A stretch of DNA of 64,000 bases from Sphingomonadales bacterium (GTDB taxonomy: Bacteria; Pseudomonadota; Alphaproteobacteria; Sphingomonadales; Sphingomonadaceae), in assembly GCA_017309275.1 (NCBI GenBank), contig JAFKLT010000041.1, positions 1 to 64,000 on the forward strand. Direction: 5' to 3'. Position numbers and translations under genes: made by a program. Positions 9,335 to 17,490 of this stretch are shown piece after piece (the first letter of the stretch is position 1; each line of letters starts with the position of its first letter). The notes under the pieces are model-generated. The model worked only from the letters and a program-made list of their open reading frames with translations, was not told the origin of the DNA and searched no databases.

Positions 9335-9590
9335 CCCGCGCCCAAGCCGTTCCGTCTTGGGCGCGGGAAATGCCAAAACTCCGCGCGAGGCAGTGGCCGC
9401 ACCCGGTTTCAAGGCTCAAAGCCAAAACGCCCCTTTGCCGCCTTCGGTCAGGCGGCAAAGGGGCCGCGCACAAGTCGTCTTGTGCGCAAAAGCCATTGAA
9501 GCCATGCAAGTGCAGCGGCGGACGCGCCGCCGACATCCCGACAGCACCTCGCCGCAATGGGCGGCGCTTGTGGGGCTACGCCCCGGCTTG
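9335..9590. other. Hairpin-dense non-coding region
   Basis: Six inverted repeats in about 250 bases: 9335-9367 (12-bp perfect stem), 9429-9464 (14-bp perfect stem, loop TTCGGTCA), 9466-9487 (9-bp perfect stem, TCGT loop), 9516-9532 (6 bp), 9550-9566 (6 bp) and 9571-9584 (about 5 bp). The first probably terminates the preceding gene. The cluster is denser than terminators need. A structured RNA, an oriT or an origin-like element are all possible; the sequence alone does not decide. The stretch 9590-9958 shows no clear gene and leads to the DUF736 promoter. Confidence 0.55.
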
Positions 9591-9958
9591 CTGCGGCAGG
9601 TTGCACGAAAGCGTGCCGTGCTCGACGCTGGCGCGTTCGTTGCCTGTACGTCACGAAGGACGGTTCACCGACACACCACCTGGCCTCGATGTGGAGCTTC
9701 CACGCCACGCATCAAGCATGTGGCCGCAAGTTGTGGCAGGAGCGCTCGTACCTTGTTGCTGGGGCATTGACCTGGCCGCGTAAGGGAACAAGCCGGTGAA
9801 GTTGTCATGCGAGGATGCCGAGTCGGCCATGTTTCCATTCGGGAGCGGGCGGCCCGTGCGTCCTTGTCTTGTTGCGAATCCTGGCGGTGGCGCGGCTGCG
9901 CCTTTGGCTTTATGACCGCACTGGCGCGACCTTGTTCAACCCGAAAGGAGAAATCATC

Positions 9959-10273
9959 ATGACTAACATCGGCACCTTCGCCGCAGAGAAAGACGGCTTC
10001 ACCGGCACGCTTCGCACCCTGACGCTCAACGTCAAGGTCAAGCTGGTTCCCAATGACAAGGGTGACAACGAAAGCGCACCCGACTACCGCCTGCAAGCGG
10101 CTGGCCACGACATCGGCGCAGCGTGGAAAAAGACCAGCGAGGCAGGACGCCCCTATGTGTCCGTGACCCTGGACGATCCTTCGTTCCCTGCAATGGTCTA
10201 TGCCCGCCTGATCGAAAACGAGGATGGCACGCATGACCTGATCTGGTCACGCAGCAAGCCCAAGGCGGCGTAA
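9959..10273 (+). CDS. DUF736 domain-containing protein
   Basis: 104 aa DUF736 protein: the start TNIGTFAAEKDGFTGTLRTL, the central DYRLQAAGHDIGAAWKKTSE and the LDDPSFPAMVYARLIE block are typical. The family is common on plasmids and ICEs of proteobacteria and has no assigned function. ATG at 9959 is chosen because AAAGGAGAAATC precedes it; upstream in-frame codons lack family similarity. It is monocistronic, with a strong hairpin immediately downstream. Confidence 0.92.
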   Translation: MTNIGTFAAEKDGFTGTLRTLTLNVKVKLVPNDKGDNESAPDYRLQAAGHDIGAAWKKTSEAGRPYVSVTLDDPSFPAMVYARLIENEDGTHDLIWSRSKPKAA

Positions 10274-10280
10274 CCACATC

Positions 10281-10308
10281 AGCGCCTCGCCCACTATGGC
10301 GAGGCGCT
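10281..10308. terminator. Bidirectional hairpin terminator
   Basis: Perfect 11-bp stem (AGCGCCTCGCC / GGCGAGGCGCT), six-base loop, followed by TTGGCTT. It sits between the plus-strand DUF736 gene and the end of a minus-strand operon, so it can serve both. Confidence 0.65.
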
Positions 10309-10312
10309 TGGC

Positions 10313-10738
10313 TTACCTGCTCACTTCATTGGGGTGAGCGGATTCACTAAACACCTGCAAGACAGGGGCCAGCACCAACTGCCCCACGGCATAAAGGCCT
10401 GGGCCTCTGCCCATGAGTTCCGCAATGCGTTCCTCGTGGAGTACGCCTGCTGCGCAGTCTTGCTCCATCTGTGCAACTAATGCGGCTTTGGCCAGGGCTA
10501 ACGTGGCCTCGGCCTGCTGCGATAGACCGCTTGCTGATTGAGCGTCATACGCAATCAGGTTATCGAGCACTGGGGCAATGTTTTCCATGCCGCCTTTGAC
10601 CATTTCCGCCCGTAAGCCTTCAACGACAGCAGTGACCAAACGCCAAATTTGCTGTGGTTGTTGGTCAAGTTCCTTTTCGATCAGTGTTCGCGCTTCAAAT
10701 AGCGACAACGTGGAACATGGCGCGAGCGCCGTACTCAT
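10313..10738 (-). CDS. Hypothetical protein in XRE-HNH operon
   Basis: 141 aa, not recognised. It is mostly alpha-helical, with long Leu/Ala/Glu-rich segments (residues 10-50 and 70-110) and no catalytic motif, signal peptide or membrane helix. ATG at 10738 is the first start after the upstream stop. It lies 30 bases after the HNH-type gene on the same strand, so it is likely the last gene of an operon XRE regulator - HNH protein - this gene. In this position it could be an accessory or immunity-like partner, but nothing in its sequence proves that. Confidence 0.65.
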   Translation of the reverse strand: MSTALAPCSTLSLFEARTLIEKELDQQPQQIWRLVTAVVEGLRAEMVKGGMENIAPVLDNLIAYDAQSASGLSQQAEATLALAKAALVAQMEQDCAAGVLHEERIAELMGRGPGLYAVGQLVLAPVLQVFSESAHPNEVSR

Positions 10739-10768
10739 GGTGCGCGCCAGCTTGAGGAGTTGATGTTC

Positions 10769-11824
10769 TTACAAGCGTTCCAGCAGGTTTGCGAACGCAC
10801 GCTGTTGCGTGCCGTCGGCGAGCGCATTCGCAAGCCCTTCGGTAGCGTGTTCCGGCACTTGAACGCGGCCTGGCGCTGAGAGCACCTGATGTTTGTCGAT
10901 ATCGTGTGGTGGATGCTCCGCGAGAGGATCAATGTCCACGGTCACTTCTCGCGTGGCGGAACCCTGCGGTGCCGTGCCCAGGTGTACGGCAAAGGTTAAA
11001 GTGGAGAACAGCGCGACACGGCCGTAGATTTGGCCGTCAAAGCCATCAATACCAACCGTCACTCGATGCCCAAATTCAAACTTGTTGGCGCGCGCTCCGG
11101 CGGGCGGGCTGAAATCCCACCAGATCGGTGCCGTGCCTCCAAAGGGCTCCAGCGCAACCGTCACCGCCGCGCGTGCCTCGATCAATTCCTCGCGCTCTTC
11201 CGGCTGCTGTTCGCAGCCGCCCAGCGCTGCGACCTTGGCGATGGCTTGCGTGTAGTTGAGGAAGTTGGAAAGCGTCCCTGATCGCGCGAGCTCTGGGAAT
11301 TCCTGCGCGAAGAATGTCTGCGTCATGTACGCGATGGCGCCCAGACCACAGGCACCGCCAAATTTGCGCTTATGGTGAATGGAACCGGTGATATACGGCC
11401 GAGCGGAGGGCTTCGACAAGGGTGTCCACTCGTGTCCATCGTCCTCCATCTTTTTTGCGAACTGTTTGACGGACTGCTGGTTGGGAAATGCCAGATGCAA
11501 CTCTTCACCTTCGCCAACTGCGGTGCGGGATATGACGCGGGGCTTCGTGAATTTGATCTCCTTGGCAGAGATCGAAACGGTCTCTCCCGTCAGCGTGTGC
11601 TCGCCATAGGCAGTTTTGGGGTGCTTGGAGTGATCCGGCCGAACGCCCAAGTATGCATTGAGGAAGTCGAGCTGCTCGGCAATCTCATTGACGAGACCCG
11701 AATAGCTGTTGTCGTGCTTGGGGCAATAGATGCCGGAGTTGACCCGCCGGCCTCCAAGAGACGCCGGAAAAACGTGCTCCCCAGAGCCTGCGGCCTGTCC
11801 GCACACGATGCATGTCTTCGCCAT
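10769..11824 (-). CDS. HNH-like zinc-binding endonuclease-type protein
   Basis: 351 aa. The first 45 residues look like an HNH_5-type fold: CIVCGQ (Cys-x2-Cys), GEHVFPASLGGRR (with the His of the beta-beta-alpha metal site) and YCPKHDN (second metal/zinc pair). The remainder is a ~300-residue domain with no family I recognise, containing FEFGHRVTVGIDGFDGQIYGRVALFS-like beta strands. ATG at 11824 is preferred over an upstream TTG because AAAGGA lies at the right spacing. It sits downstream of an XRE regulator inside an otherwise conserved ICE backbone, so it is probably acquired. Nuclease activity is inferred from the motif only; the C-terminal domain may set specificity. Confidence 0.65.
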   Translation of the reverse strand: MAKTCIVCGQAAGSGEHVFPASLGGRRVNSGIYCPKHDNSYSGLVNEIAEQLDFLNAYLGVRPDHSKHPKTAYGEHTLTGETVSISAKEIKFTKPRVISRTAVGEGEELHLAFPNQQSVKQFAKKMEDDGHEWTPLSKPSARPYITGSIHHKRKFGGACGLGAIAYMTQTFFAQEFPELARSGTLSNFLNYTQAIAKVAALGGCEQQPEEREELIEARAAVTVALEPFGGTAPIWWDFSPPAGARANKFEFGHRVTVGIDGFDGQIYGRVALFSTLTFAVHLGTAPQGSATREVTVDIDPLAEHPPHDIDKHQVLSAPGRVQVPEHATEGLANALADGTQQRAFANLLERL

Positions 11825-11876
11825 TGAGTTCCTTTCCAAAGTTGCACCACGCCAAGCGAAGCTATGCGATGCAGAG

Positions 11877-12167
11877 TCAATTAGCCATTTCGCCCAGGAC
11901 TTCTTCAGCGGCCCCCATCAAGTGGGCGACGCTGAGCCCCAGCGCACGCGCGATCTTGAAAATAATCGCCAGCGTGGGCATGTGTTCGCCGCGCTCAATC
12001 TTGCCCATGTGAGAACGTTCGATACCGGCTTGATGTGCCAAGGTCTCCTGCGCCACGCCTTGCTCGACCCGCAGTGCGCGCACCGCCGCGCCGAAGGCCT
12101 GGGCCAGCTCGGCGTCGAAGGTGGTGGAGCCGGCCGGTCGGCCGCGCTGGACGGTTCGCTTCTGCAT
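11877..12167 (-). CDS. XRE-family transcriptional regulator
   Basis: 96 aa. A single HTH_3 (Cro/C1-type) domain covers most of the protein: FGAAVRALRVEQGVAQETLA, then HQAGIERSHMGKIERGEHMP (recognition helix) and LAIIFKIARALGLSVAHLM. ATG at 12167 is chosen; an upstream TTG would only add poorly conserved residues. It is the promoter-proximal gene of the XRE-HNH-hypothetical operon and probably controls its own A+T-rich promoter at about 12190-12230. Confidence 0.85.
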   Translation of the reverse strand: MQKRTVQRGRPAGSTTFDAELAQAFGAAVRALRVEQGVAQETLAHQAGIERSHMGKIERGEHMPTLAIIFKIARALGLSVAHLMGAAEEVLGEMAN

Positions 12168-12432
12168 AGACAGAAGCGTCGATTCGCAGCACAATTAAAA
12201 CCACGTTATATTTAACTCATTCATCCAATCTCACCTGTTTTTGTGCCTTTACTGAAATCCGCATCGGCGGCTTTCTTCAAAAGCGGAGAGCCTGATCCGT
12301 GTCTTTCCTGACATACGTGCATGTGCCTTCGTGCCTCTACGTCTCTGCGGATACGTGGGATTGCACATTGGTGCTTTCGTTGGAATGCGTGAAAGCGCCT
12401 CTGCTGCTCCGCAAGTCCGTGGACGTACAGCC

Positions 12433-12780
12433 ATGACCACGCTCATCACCACCGACGAGCGCATGTGCCTGCTGGCCAACGGCCACGCCCGCGCCGCCGG
12501 GCAGGACACCGATCCGATGCCTGTGGTGCGCCTGTTTACGCCAGATGCGCATGCCACTTGGCTGCTGGCTTCGCTCGACCCCGCCGATGGCGATACTGCC
12601 CACGGCTTGATCGACTTGGGGATTGGCATGCCTGCACTGGGAACGGTGAAGCTGTCCGACCTGGCCGCCATCGTCGGGCCGCGCCAGCAGCCCGTGATGC
12701 GGGATCGCTACTTCCAGCCGCTGCGGCGGTTGTCGGAATACCTGCGACTGGCCGAAGACAACGGCTCGATCACCGATTGA
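12433..12780 (+). CDS. DUF2958 domain-containing protein
   Basis: 115 aa DUF2958 protein, shown by LITTDERMCLLANG near the N-terminus, FTPDAHATWLLASLDPADGD and the terminal RDRYFQPLRRLSEYLRLA segment. It is found next to repA/parA modules of Tn4371-like ICEs and IncP-like plasmids, function unknown. ATG at 12433 matches the family start; the ~34 upstream in-frame codons look non-coding. The 265 bases before it (from the divergent XRE gene) carry both promoters. Confidence 0.9.
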   Translation: MTTLITTDERMCLLANGHARAAGQDTDPMPVVRLFTPDAHATWLLASLDPADGDTAHGLIDLGIGMPALGTVKLSDLAAIVGPRQQPVMRDRYFQPLRRLSEYLRLAEDNGSITD

Positions 12781-13101
12781 GCGCCACCGCCAAGCGGGGC
12801 GCACTGTGTCTATTTCGGTCTGGTCTGTGACCCGTTCGGTCTGAATCGGCAGTGTTGCACCGAAGCGGTGCGTGCCAGATCGAAACGGTCATGATGCCTG
12901 GCGCGGGCTGCGGCAAGCTGACCGACGCGGCATGCCATTGGAGAGCGTTGCCGCCGTCGCACTCGGACGATTTCAGCAACGCATCGGAGTTCATCGGTCT
13001 TGACACTGCCAGTTTACGCTTCACCCATGACGTTTTGACGATGACCTCGTAGCACGCCGTTTCGCCGTGGCGACGCACCCCCAGCACAGGGAGGTTGCCG
13101 T
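12781..13101. other. Intergenic region before DUF2285 gene
   Basis: 321 bases with no convincing gene. It holds a tract with repeated CGGTCTG and GAAACGGTC-like words (about 12812-12892) that could be regulatory, then the leader of the DUF2285 gene with AGGGAGG at 13089. Nothing else is recognised. Confidence 0.4.
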
Positions 13102-13908
13102 ATGGCTGATCGCAGTGCCGAGCCGTGGTATGCCACGGCGGCCTATCTCTACGTTCTGCACCTGGATGGCCCGGCGCTGGCCTGGGAGTACCTGCGCCGT
13201 CATCCAGACTATCGGCACGACTGGTTGCGCCGTTGTCGCCAACCGGATGCCGCCGGGCATTGGGGGCTGCGCCTGCTGGAAGATCCCGCCCTGGATGCGC
13301 GGGACGCGCACCCGGCCTGGTTCCCCGATCACGATGCCGTGGTGCAGCTCTACCCGGATGCCGATCCACCGCCCGATGCCCTGTGCTTTGAGTTCTGGAA
13401 GCTGCCGGGCCACAAACACCTGATCCATGACGGCAAGCGCCTGGTGCTGGTGGCGCGCTGGCCCGGTTGCTGCCTGCGCTTCGTGCTCGCGCCAGGCTTG
13501 GCCGATGGCATGGCTTACGCCTATGCCATCCGGGCCTGCGCCGCGCCTTGCGAACGCTATGCGGCCCTGGCGAGCGAATTGAACAAAATCGCCGTAGCCG
13601 CCGGTGCCGTACCTGCGGCGACCGTCCGGCCACGTCCGCCGCTGTCCGCATTGCTGGAACTGCACACGCTTCAGGCGCTGGACGCGACCCTGGCGGGTGC
13701 GTCCTTGCGGGAGGTGGCCGAAGGGCTGTTTGGTGTGGATGCCGTTACCGCCGACTGGCACGCCGACAGCGCTCTGCGCGCGCGCGTGCGACGGCTGGTG
13801 CGCCGGGGCGATGGGCTGATGCGCGGCGGTTATCGCCGTCTGGCACAGCTTCCGGTTGTCACTTCGCATGAGGGGGGACGTTTCGCAACCCCTGCAGAAC
13901 GTCCCTGA
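13102..13908 (+). CDS. DUF2285 domain-containing regulator-like protein
   Basis: 268 aa. The N-terminal part (EPWYATAAYLYVLHLDGPALAWEYLRRHPDYR) matches the transcriptional-regulator-like domain, and the C-terminal ~100 residues match DUF2285 (LHTLQALDATLAGASLREVAEGLFG, RRGDGLMRGGYRRLA). These proteins lie upstream of the AlpA-like HTH and repA in Tn4371-like ICEs and are thought to regulate the element. ATG 13102 follows AGGGAGG at good spacing. The next gene begins 75 bases downstream, so co-transcription is likely. Confidence 0.88.
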   Translation: MADRSAEPWYATAAYLYVLHLDGPALAWEYLRRHPDYRHDWLRRCRQPDAAGHWGLRLLEDPALDARDAHPAWFPDHDAVVQLYPDADPPPDALCFEFWKLPGHKHLIHDGKRLVLVARWPGCCLRFVLAPGLADGMAYAYAIRACAAPCERYAALASELNKIAVAAGAVPAATVRPRPPLSALLELHTLQALDATLAGASLREVAEGLFGVDAVTADWHADSALRARVRRLVRRGDGLMRGGYRRLAQLPVVTSHEGGRFATPAERP

Positions 13909-13983
13909 GCAAGAGCCCCAAGTTTCTTGAGACTGCCTCCATCCGGCTGCGCTGTGTGGCCGGGCTTGATGGAGGTACATCCC

Positions 13984-14265
13984 ATGCGACCCGCTCCCTT
14001 GCGGCCTGCCGCCGCTCCCGTTGCCACACCTGCACAACCCCAACGCTATCTCACCAACGATGAGGCTGCCGACTACCTGCGCCTGTCACCGCGCACGCTG
14101 GAGAAACAGCGCGTCATCGGTGGTGGCCCGAAGTTTCGCAAGTTCGGTCGCCGCGTCATGTACGCCGTGGCCGACCTCGATGCCTGGGTGGAAACGCGCA
14201 GCTTCGAGACCACGTCCGACCCCGAATATGCCGAGCACCACTCGGCTGACAGCCGTGCGCGCTGA
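13984..14265 (+). CDS. AlpA/excisionase-like helix-turn-helix protein
   Basis: 93 aa small DNA-binding protein with a MerR-like winged HTH (HTH_17 / AlpA type): YLTNDEAADYLRLSPRTLEK, then GPKFRKFGRRVMYAVADLDAWV, the classical beta-wing. This type is shared by excision/recombination directionality factors and small regulators. ATG at 13984 gives the family start. It lies between the DUF2285 gene and repA. Without an integrase nearby it is more likely a repA regulator than an excisionase. Confidence 0.87.
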   Translation: MRPAPLRPAAAPVATPAQPQRYLTNDEAADYLRLSPRTLEKQRVIGGGPKFRKFGRRVMYAVADLDAWVETRSFETTSDPEYAEHHSADSRAR

Positions 14266-14291
14266 TCGGCGCATCGCCGGTGGCCATCGCC

Positions 14292-15140
14292 ATGTCCCGC
14301 CCACCAGGGCACGCCTTGCAGCAGGGCGAACAGCTCGACCTGTTCCGCGCACTGCCGGGCGAGGACATGGCACCGCGCGATGCCCAGGACTTGATGGCCT
14401 ATCCGTTTTTCTCGCTGGCGAAGTCGCGGCGCACCGCGCCGATCGACTTCCGCAGCGGCAACATCACCATTCGCGTGGAAGGCACGCAGGAGCATGGCAT
14501 CGCCACCATCTGGGATGCCGACATCCTGATCTGGGCGGCCAGCCAGATCGTCGAAGCCAAGGATGCGGGCATCCAGCCGTCCCGGCGGATGCAGGCTACG
14601 CCCTACGAGATCCTGCGCTTCATCGGGCGCGGCAAGTCGCTGCGCGACTACCAGCGTCTCAAGGCCGCGCTGGATCGGCTGCAATCGACCACAGTGGCCA
14701 CGTCCATCCGCGAAACCACGGGAAGGCGCTTGCACCGCTTTTCGTGGATCAACGAATGGAAGGAACTGGCCGATGCCAGAGGCACGCCGCTGGGCATCGA
14801 GCTGATCCTGCCGGACTGGTTCTATGCGGGCGTGCTGGACGCCGCCCTGGTGCTGACCATCGACCCGACGTATTTCCGACTCACGGGCGGCATCGAGCGC
14901 TGGCTGTACCGCCTGGTGCGCAAGCATGGCGGCCGGCAGGAATACGGCTGGCAGTTCGACTTCCGGCATCTGCACCGCAAGTCGGGCAGCAGCACGCGGT
15001 TTTCGGATTTCGCCTACGACCTGCGGGCGCTGGTCGCCCGGCAATCACTGCCGGGATACGAGCTGGGCATCGTGCGGATTCCCGAGGACGACATGGAATT
15101 GCTGACCTTCCGGCCCGTGCCGCAGACGGCACGGGGATAA
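14292..15140 (+). CDS. repA: Replication initiator protein RepA
   Basis: 282 aa RepA-type initiator (replication initiator protein A family), recognised from GEQLDLFRALPG, LMAYPFFSLAKSRRTAPIDF, WDADILIWAASQ, the TPYEILRFIGRGKSLRDYQRL winged-helix block and FRLTGGIERWLYRLVRKHGG. It should bind the iterons immediately downstream and start replication of the excised ICE circle. ATG at 14292 is preferred; GTG at 14280 in the same frame is possible. It is followed by the iterons, a palindrome and parA, as in Tn4371-like elements. Confidence 0.9.
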   Translation: MSRPPGHALQQGEQLDLFRALPGEDMAPRDAQDLMAYPFFSLAKSRRTAPIDFRSGNITIRVEGTQEHGIATIWDADILIWAASQIVEAKDAGIQPSRRMQATPYEILRFIGRGKSLRDYQRLKAALDRLQSTTVATSIRETTGRRLHRFSWINEWKELADARGTPLGIELILPDWFYAGVLDAALVLTIDPTYFRLTGGIERWLYRLVRKHGGRQEYGWQFDFRHLHRKSGSSTRFSDFAYDLRALVARQSLPGYELGIVRIPEDDMELLTFRPVPQTARG

Positions 15141-15164
15141 CAGCGGGACAAGCTGTGGATGGGG

Positions 15165-15228
15165 TCGTGCTATCAGGAGTAAGAGGTGTCGTGCTATCAG
15201 GAGTACGCCTATCGTGCTATCAGGAGTA
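15165..15228 (+). repeat. Three direct iterons downstream of repA
   Basis: Three exact copies of the 17-mer TCGTGCTATCAGGAGTA at 15165-15181, 15189-15205 and 15212-15228, with start-to-start spacing 24 and 23 bases (about two helical turns). Position right after repA and regular phasing indicate RepA-binding iterons of a replication origin. Confidence 0.85.
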
Positions 15229-15239
15229 CGAAAACGCCG

Positions 15240-15429
15240 GAAAGCCAGTAACGGCGCGGGTTTGCGATCCCTCTAACATTACTAACTTAAATTCTCTAAC
15301 TATTAGTAGAGAAGCAGCATCGCGGTGGACAACTGCCGCAGGCCGAAAAAACAGCCAGCAAGAACTGCAAAAAACACCCCGTTCGACGCGGCAAAAACAG
15401 TCCGGTCTTCCAAGCTGGAGGGCCGCGCC
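15240..15429. promoter_or_regulatory. A+T-rich segment and palindrome between iterons and parA
   Basis: After the iterons the sequence turns A+T-rich (15272-15310), with an imperfect palindrome TTCTCT-ACT-ATT-AGT-AGAGAA at 15292-15313. It fits either the unwinding element of the origin or an autoregulatory operator for parA. The parA start lies 117 bases downstream. Confidence 0.5.
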
Positions 15430-16068
15430 ATGATCGTCGCCTTGCTCAACCAGAAAGGCGGTGTCGGCAAGACCACGCTCGCCACGCACATCGCTGGCGA
15501 ACTGGCGCTGCGCGGCCTGCACGTCGTCCTGCTGGATGCCGACCCGCAGGGTTCCTCGCTCGACTGGACGCAGCGCAGAAGCCAGCAAGGCTTGCCACGG
15601 CTGTTCAGCGCCGTGGGCCTGGCACGCGAGACACTGCACCAGGAAGCCCCAGAACTCGCCAGGCGGGCCGATCACGTCATCATCGACGGGCCACCCCGGA
15701 TCGCCGCCTTGGCGCGCTCTGCGCTGCTGGCGGCCGAACGGGTGCTGATTCCGGTACAGCCCAGCCCCTATGACCTGTGGGCCAGCGCCGAGATGGTGGC
15801 GCTGATCCGTGAGGCCCAGGTGTTCCGGCCGCAGCTAGCGGCGGCTTTTGTCATCAACCGGCGCGTCAGCACCACGGTGATCGGGCGCGAAGCACGGCAA
15901 GCCTTGGCCGAACAGCCGTTGCCAGCGCTGCGCAGCGAGGTGCGCCAGCGCATCGTCTTTGCCGACAGCGTGGCTGCGGGTCGATTGGCGCGGGAGACAG
16001 CCCCCGATAGCGCAGCGGCGCAGGAAATCACCGCGCTGGTCGATGAGCTGCTGCGGTGGCCGTCATGA
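15430..16068 (+). CDS. parA: ParA-family partition ATPase
   Basis: 212 aa ParA/MinD-type ATPase. The deviant Walker A motif KGGVGKTT (residues 9-16), LLDADPQGSSLDW (A'), and the Walker B region VIIDGPPR are all present. It is a short, HTH-less ParA (type Ib-like) typical of plasmids and ICEs. ATG at 15430 is the only start preserving the MIVALLNQKGG family N-terminus. The stop overlaps the start of the next gene (ATGA), so the two are translationally coupled and should form the segregation module with the iteron/origin region. Confidence 0.93.
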   Translation: MIVALLNQKGGVGKTTLATHIAGELALRGLHVVLLDADPQGSSLDWTQRRSQQGLPRLFSAVGLARETLHQEAPELARRADHVIIDGPPRIAALARSALLAAERVLIPVQPSPYDLWASAEMVALIREAQVFRPQLAAAFVINRRVSTTVIGREARQALAEQPLPALRSEVRQRIVFADSVAAGRLARETAPDSAAAQEITALVDELLRWPS

Positions 16069-16352
16069 GCGACAACAGCAACCCACCCAACAGCAAACGC
16101 CCGGCCAAGCGGGTCGGCATCGGCGCGCGTCCGCCCGCCAATCCACACGCTGAGGCGTGGATTCGCCAGGGCGACGCGGATGCGCTCAACAAAGGCGACC
16201 TCTACACCGCACGCCTGACCCTCGACATCACGCCCGCCATGCGGGCGCGCATCAAGGTGTCGGCCTTCACGCAAGGCGTGACCGTGGCCGACTTGCTGCG
16301 CGGTTTGCTGGAGCGCGAGTTTCCAGAACACCGCAGGGAGAACACGCCATGA
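16065..16352 (+). CDS. Small ParA-partner protein (ribbon-helix-helix-like)
   Basis: 95 aa. The N-terminal ~35 residues are basic and disordered; the C-terminal part (LYTARLTLDITPAMRARIKV then GVTVADLLRGLLEREF) looks like a ribbon-helix-helix DNA-binding domain. ATGA overlap with parA upstream and with the DUF2840 gene downstream shows tight coupling. Such proteins take the place of ParB as centromere binders in type Ib-like systems; that role is inferred from position and fold. Confidence 0.8.
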   Translation: MSDNSNPPNSKRPAKRVGIGARPPANPHAEAWIRQGDADALNKGDLYTARLTLDITPAMRARIKVSAFTQGVTVADLLRGLLEREFPEHRRENTP

Positions 16353-16894
16353 CCACATCCGCATTGTCTGCTGTCGTGCCTGCCGCCATCGCGGCCACGG
16401 CTACCCATGAAGCCTCTTCCAGCCAGCCTGTCAGCACGCCACTGACGCGCGTGGCGCTGGCTTACATCGAACCGCGCTTCAAGCTCTACTTGCGCTTCGG
16501 CGAACCAGCGCGCACGCTCCAGCTCGATCGCTGGCGGCGCTGCGCCATGTTCATGCCGGGTGCAATGCTCTGCCGCGTTCGCTGGCAGGCCAACGACTAC
16601 GGCACGATCCGCTGGCAGCTCATGGTGATGCAGGCTGCTACACCGCTTGATGCCACGCAGCGCATCCCCGGCGTGCAGCCAGGCGCGTGCCTGCTGCTGC
16701 ATGCAGAAGGTGACGCCAATGTGCGCGCCGTGCTGGAACGCATCGACAGCATCGAGGCGCTGGGCATCGCTGCCATTGACGTGTCGCCCGCCTACTGGCG
16801 CACGCTCGCCAACCGGCTCGCCGCGCATTTGCCGCTGCCCGGATACACCGCCGACCGGCACGCCGCCTGGCTGGCCGGGAGGGCGCTGCCATGA
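16349..16894 (+). CDS. DUF2840 domain-containing protein
   Basis: 181 aa DUF2840 protein: PLTRVALAYIEPRFKLYLRFGE, RRCAMFMPGAMLCRVRWQANDYGT and IPGVQPGACLLLHAEG are recognisable blocks. The family is restricted largely to Tn4371-like ICEs and lies between parA and traF; its function is unknown. ATG at 16349 overlaps the previous stop, and its own end overlaps traF (ATGA), placing it in one operon parA to traI. Confidence 0.88.
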   Translation: MTTSALSAVVPAAIAATATHEASSSQPVSTPLTRVALAYIEPRFKLYLRFGEPARTLQLDRWRRCAMFMPGAMLCRVRWQANDYGTIRWQLMVMQAATPLDATQRIPGVQPGACLLLHAEGDANVRAVLERIDSIEALGIAAIDVSPAYWRTLANRLAAHLPLPGYTADRHAAWLAGRALP

Positions 16895-17490
16895 CGGCCC
16901 ATCCCACCGCCGCACGCACACCCAAAGCCGCGCCGCTTCCTCGCTCGCGCCTGCGCGCTCGCCTCGTGCTGGCGGGCTTCGCCGCCGTCGGCCTCGCTGC
17001 GCTAGCCTGGGCAGCTTTCGTACAGCCGTTGCCGCGCCTGATCTACAACCCGTCTGACAGCGTTCCGGTCGGCTGGTATCGCGTCGATCCGCAGCTCCAT
17101 GGCGCCGACTCGCTGCCACGTCCCTTGTCCGTGGGCAACATCGTCCTGACCACATTGCCGCCAGATGTTGCCGCGCTCGCTGCGCAGCGCCGCTACCTGC
17201 CGGTACACGTTCCGCTGCTCAAACGTGTGGGCGCGGTCGCGCCGCAACACGTTTGCATCGTCGCCGGGCGGGTACGCATCGACGGCGTGCCTTCGGCCGC
17301 CGTGCTGCCTGCCGACCGGCTGGGCCGACCGCTGCCATCCTTGCAGCTTTGCCGCCGCCTTGAACCGGGCGAACTGTTCCTGTTGAGCGTGACCAATCCT
17401 GCATCGTTCGACAGCCGGTATTTCGGCCCGGTCAGCGCATCCGCCGTGATCGGCGTTGCGCATCCGGTCTGGCTGGAGACACGCCCATGA
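16891..17490 (+). CDS. traF: TraF, S26-family conjugal pilin peptidase
   Basis: 199 aa membrane-bound serine peptidase of the TraF/signal peptidase I-like S26 family. One N-terminal membrane helix (about residues 25-45) precedes the catalytic Ser in YNPSDSVPVGWYRV and the catalytic Lys in VPLLKRVGA; the C-terminal FDSRYFGPV motif is typical. In RP4, TraF processes and cyclises the TrbC pilin, and trbC lies in the transfer half of this ICE. It is coupled by ATGA overlaps on both sides. Confidence 0.9.
   Translation: MTAHPTAARTPKAAPLPRSRLRARLVLAGFAAVGLAALAWAAFVQPLPRLIYNPSDSVPVGWYRVDPQLHGADSLPRPLSVGNIVLTTLPPDVAALAAQRRYLPVHVPLLKRVGAVAPQHVCIVAGRVRIDGVPSAAVLPADRLGRPLPSLQLCRRLEPGELFLLSVTNPASFDSRYFGPVSASAVIGVAHPVWLETRP

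Noticed and set aside
15165-15228. Possible CRISPR array
   Set aside because: Only three 17-bp repeats with 6-7 bp spacers, next to repA; these are iterons. No cas gene in the window.
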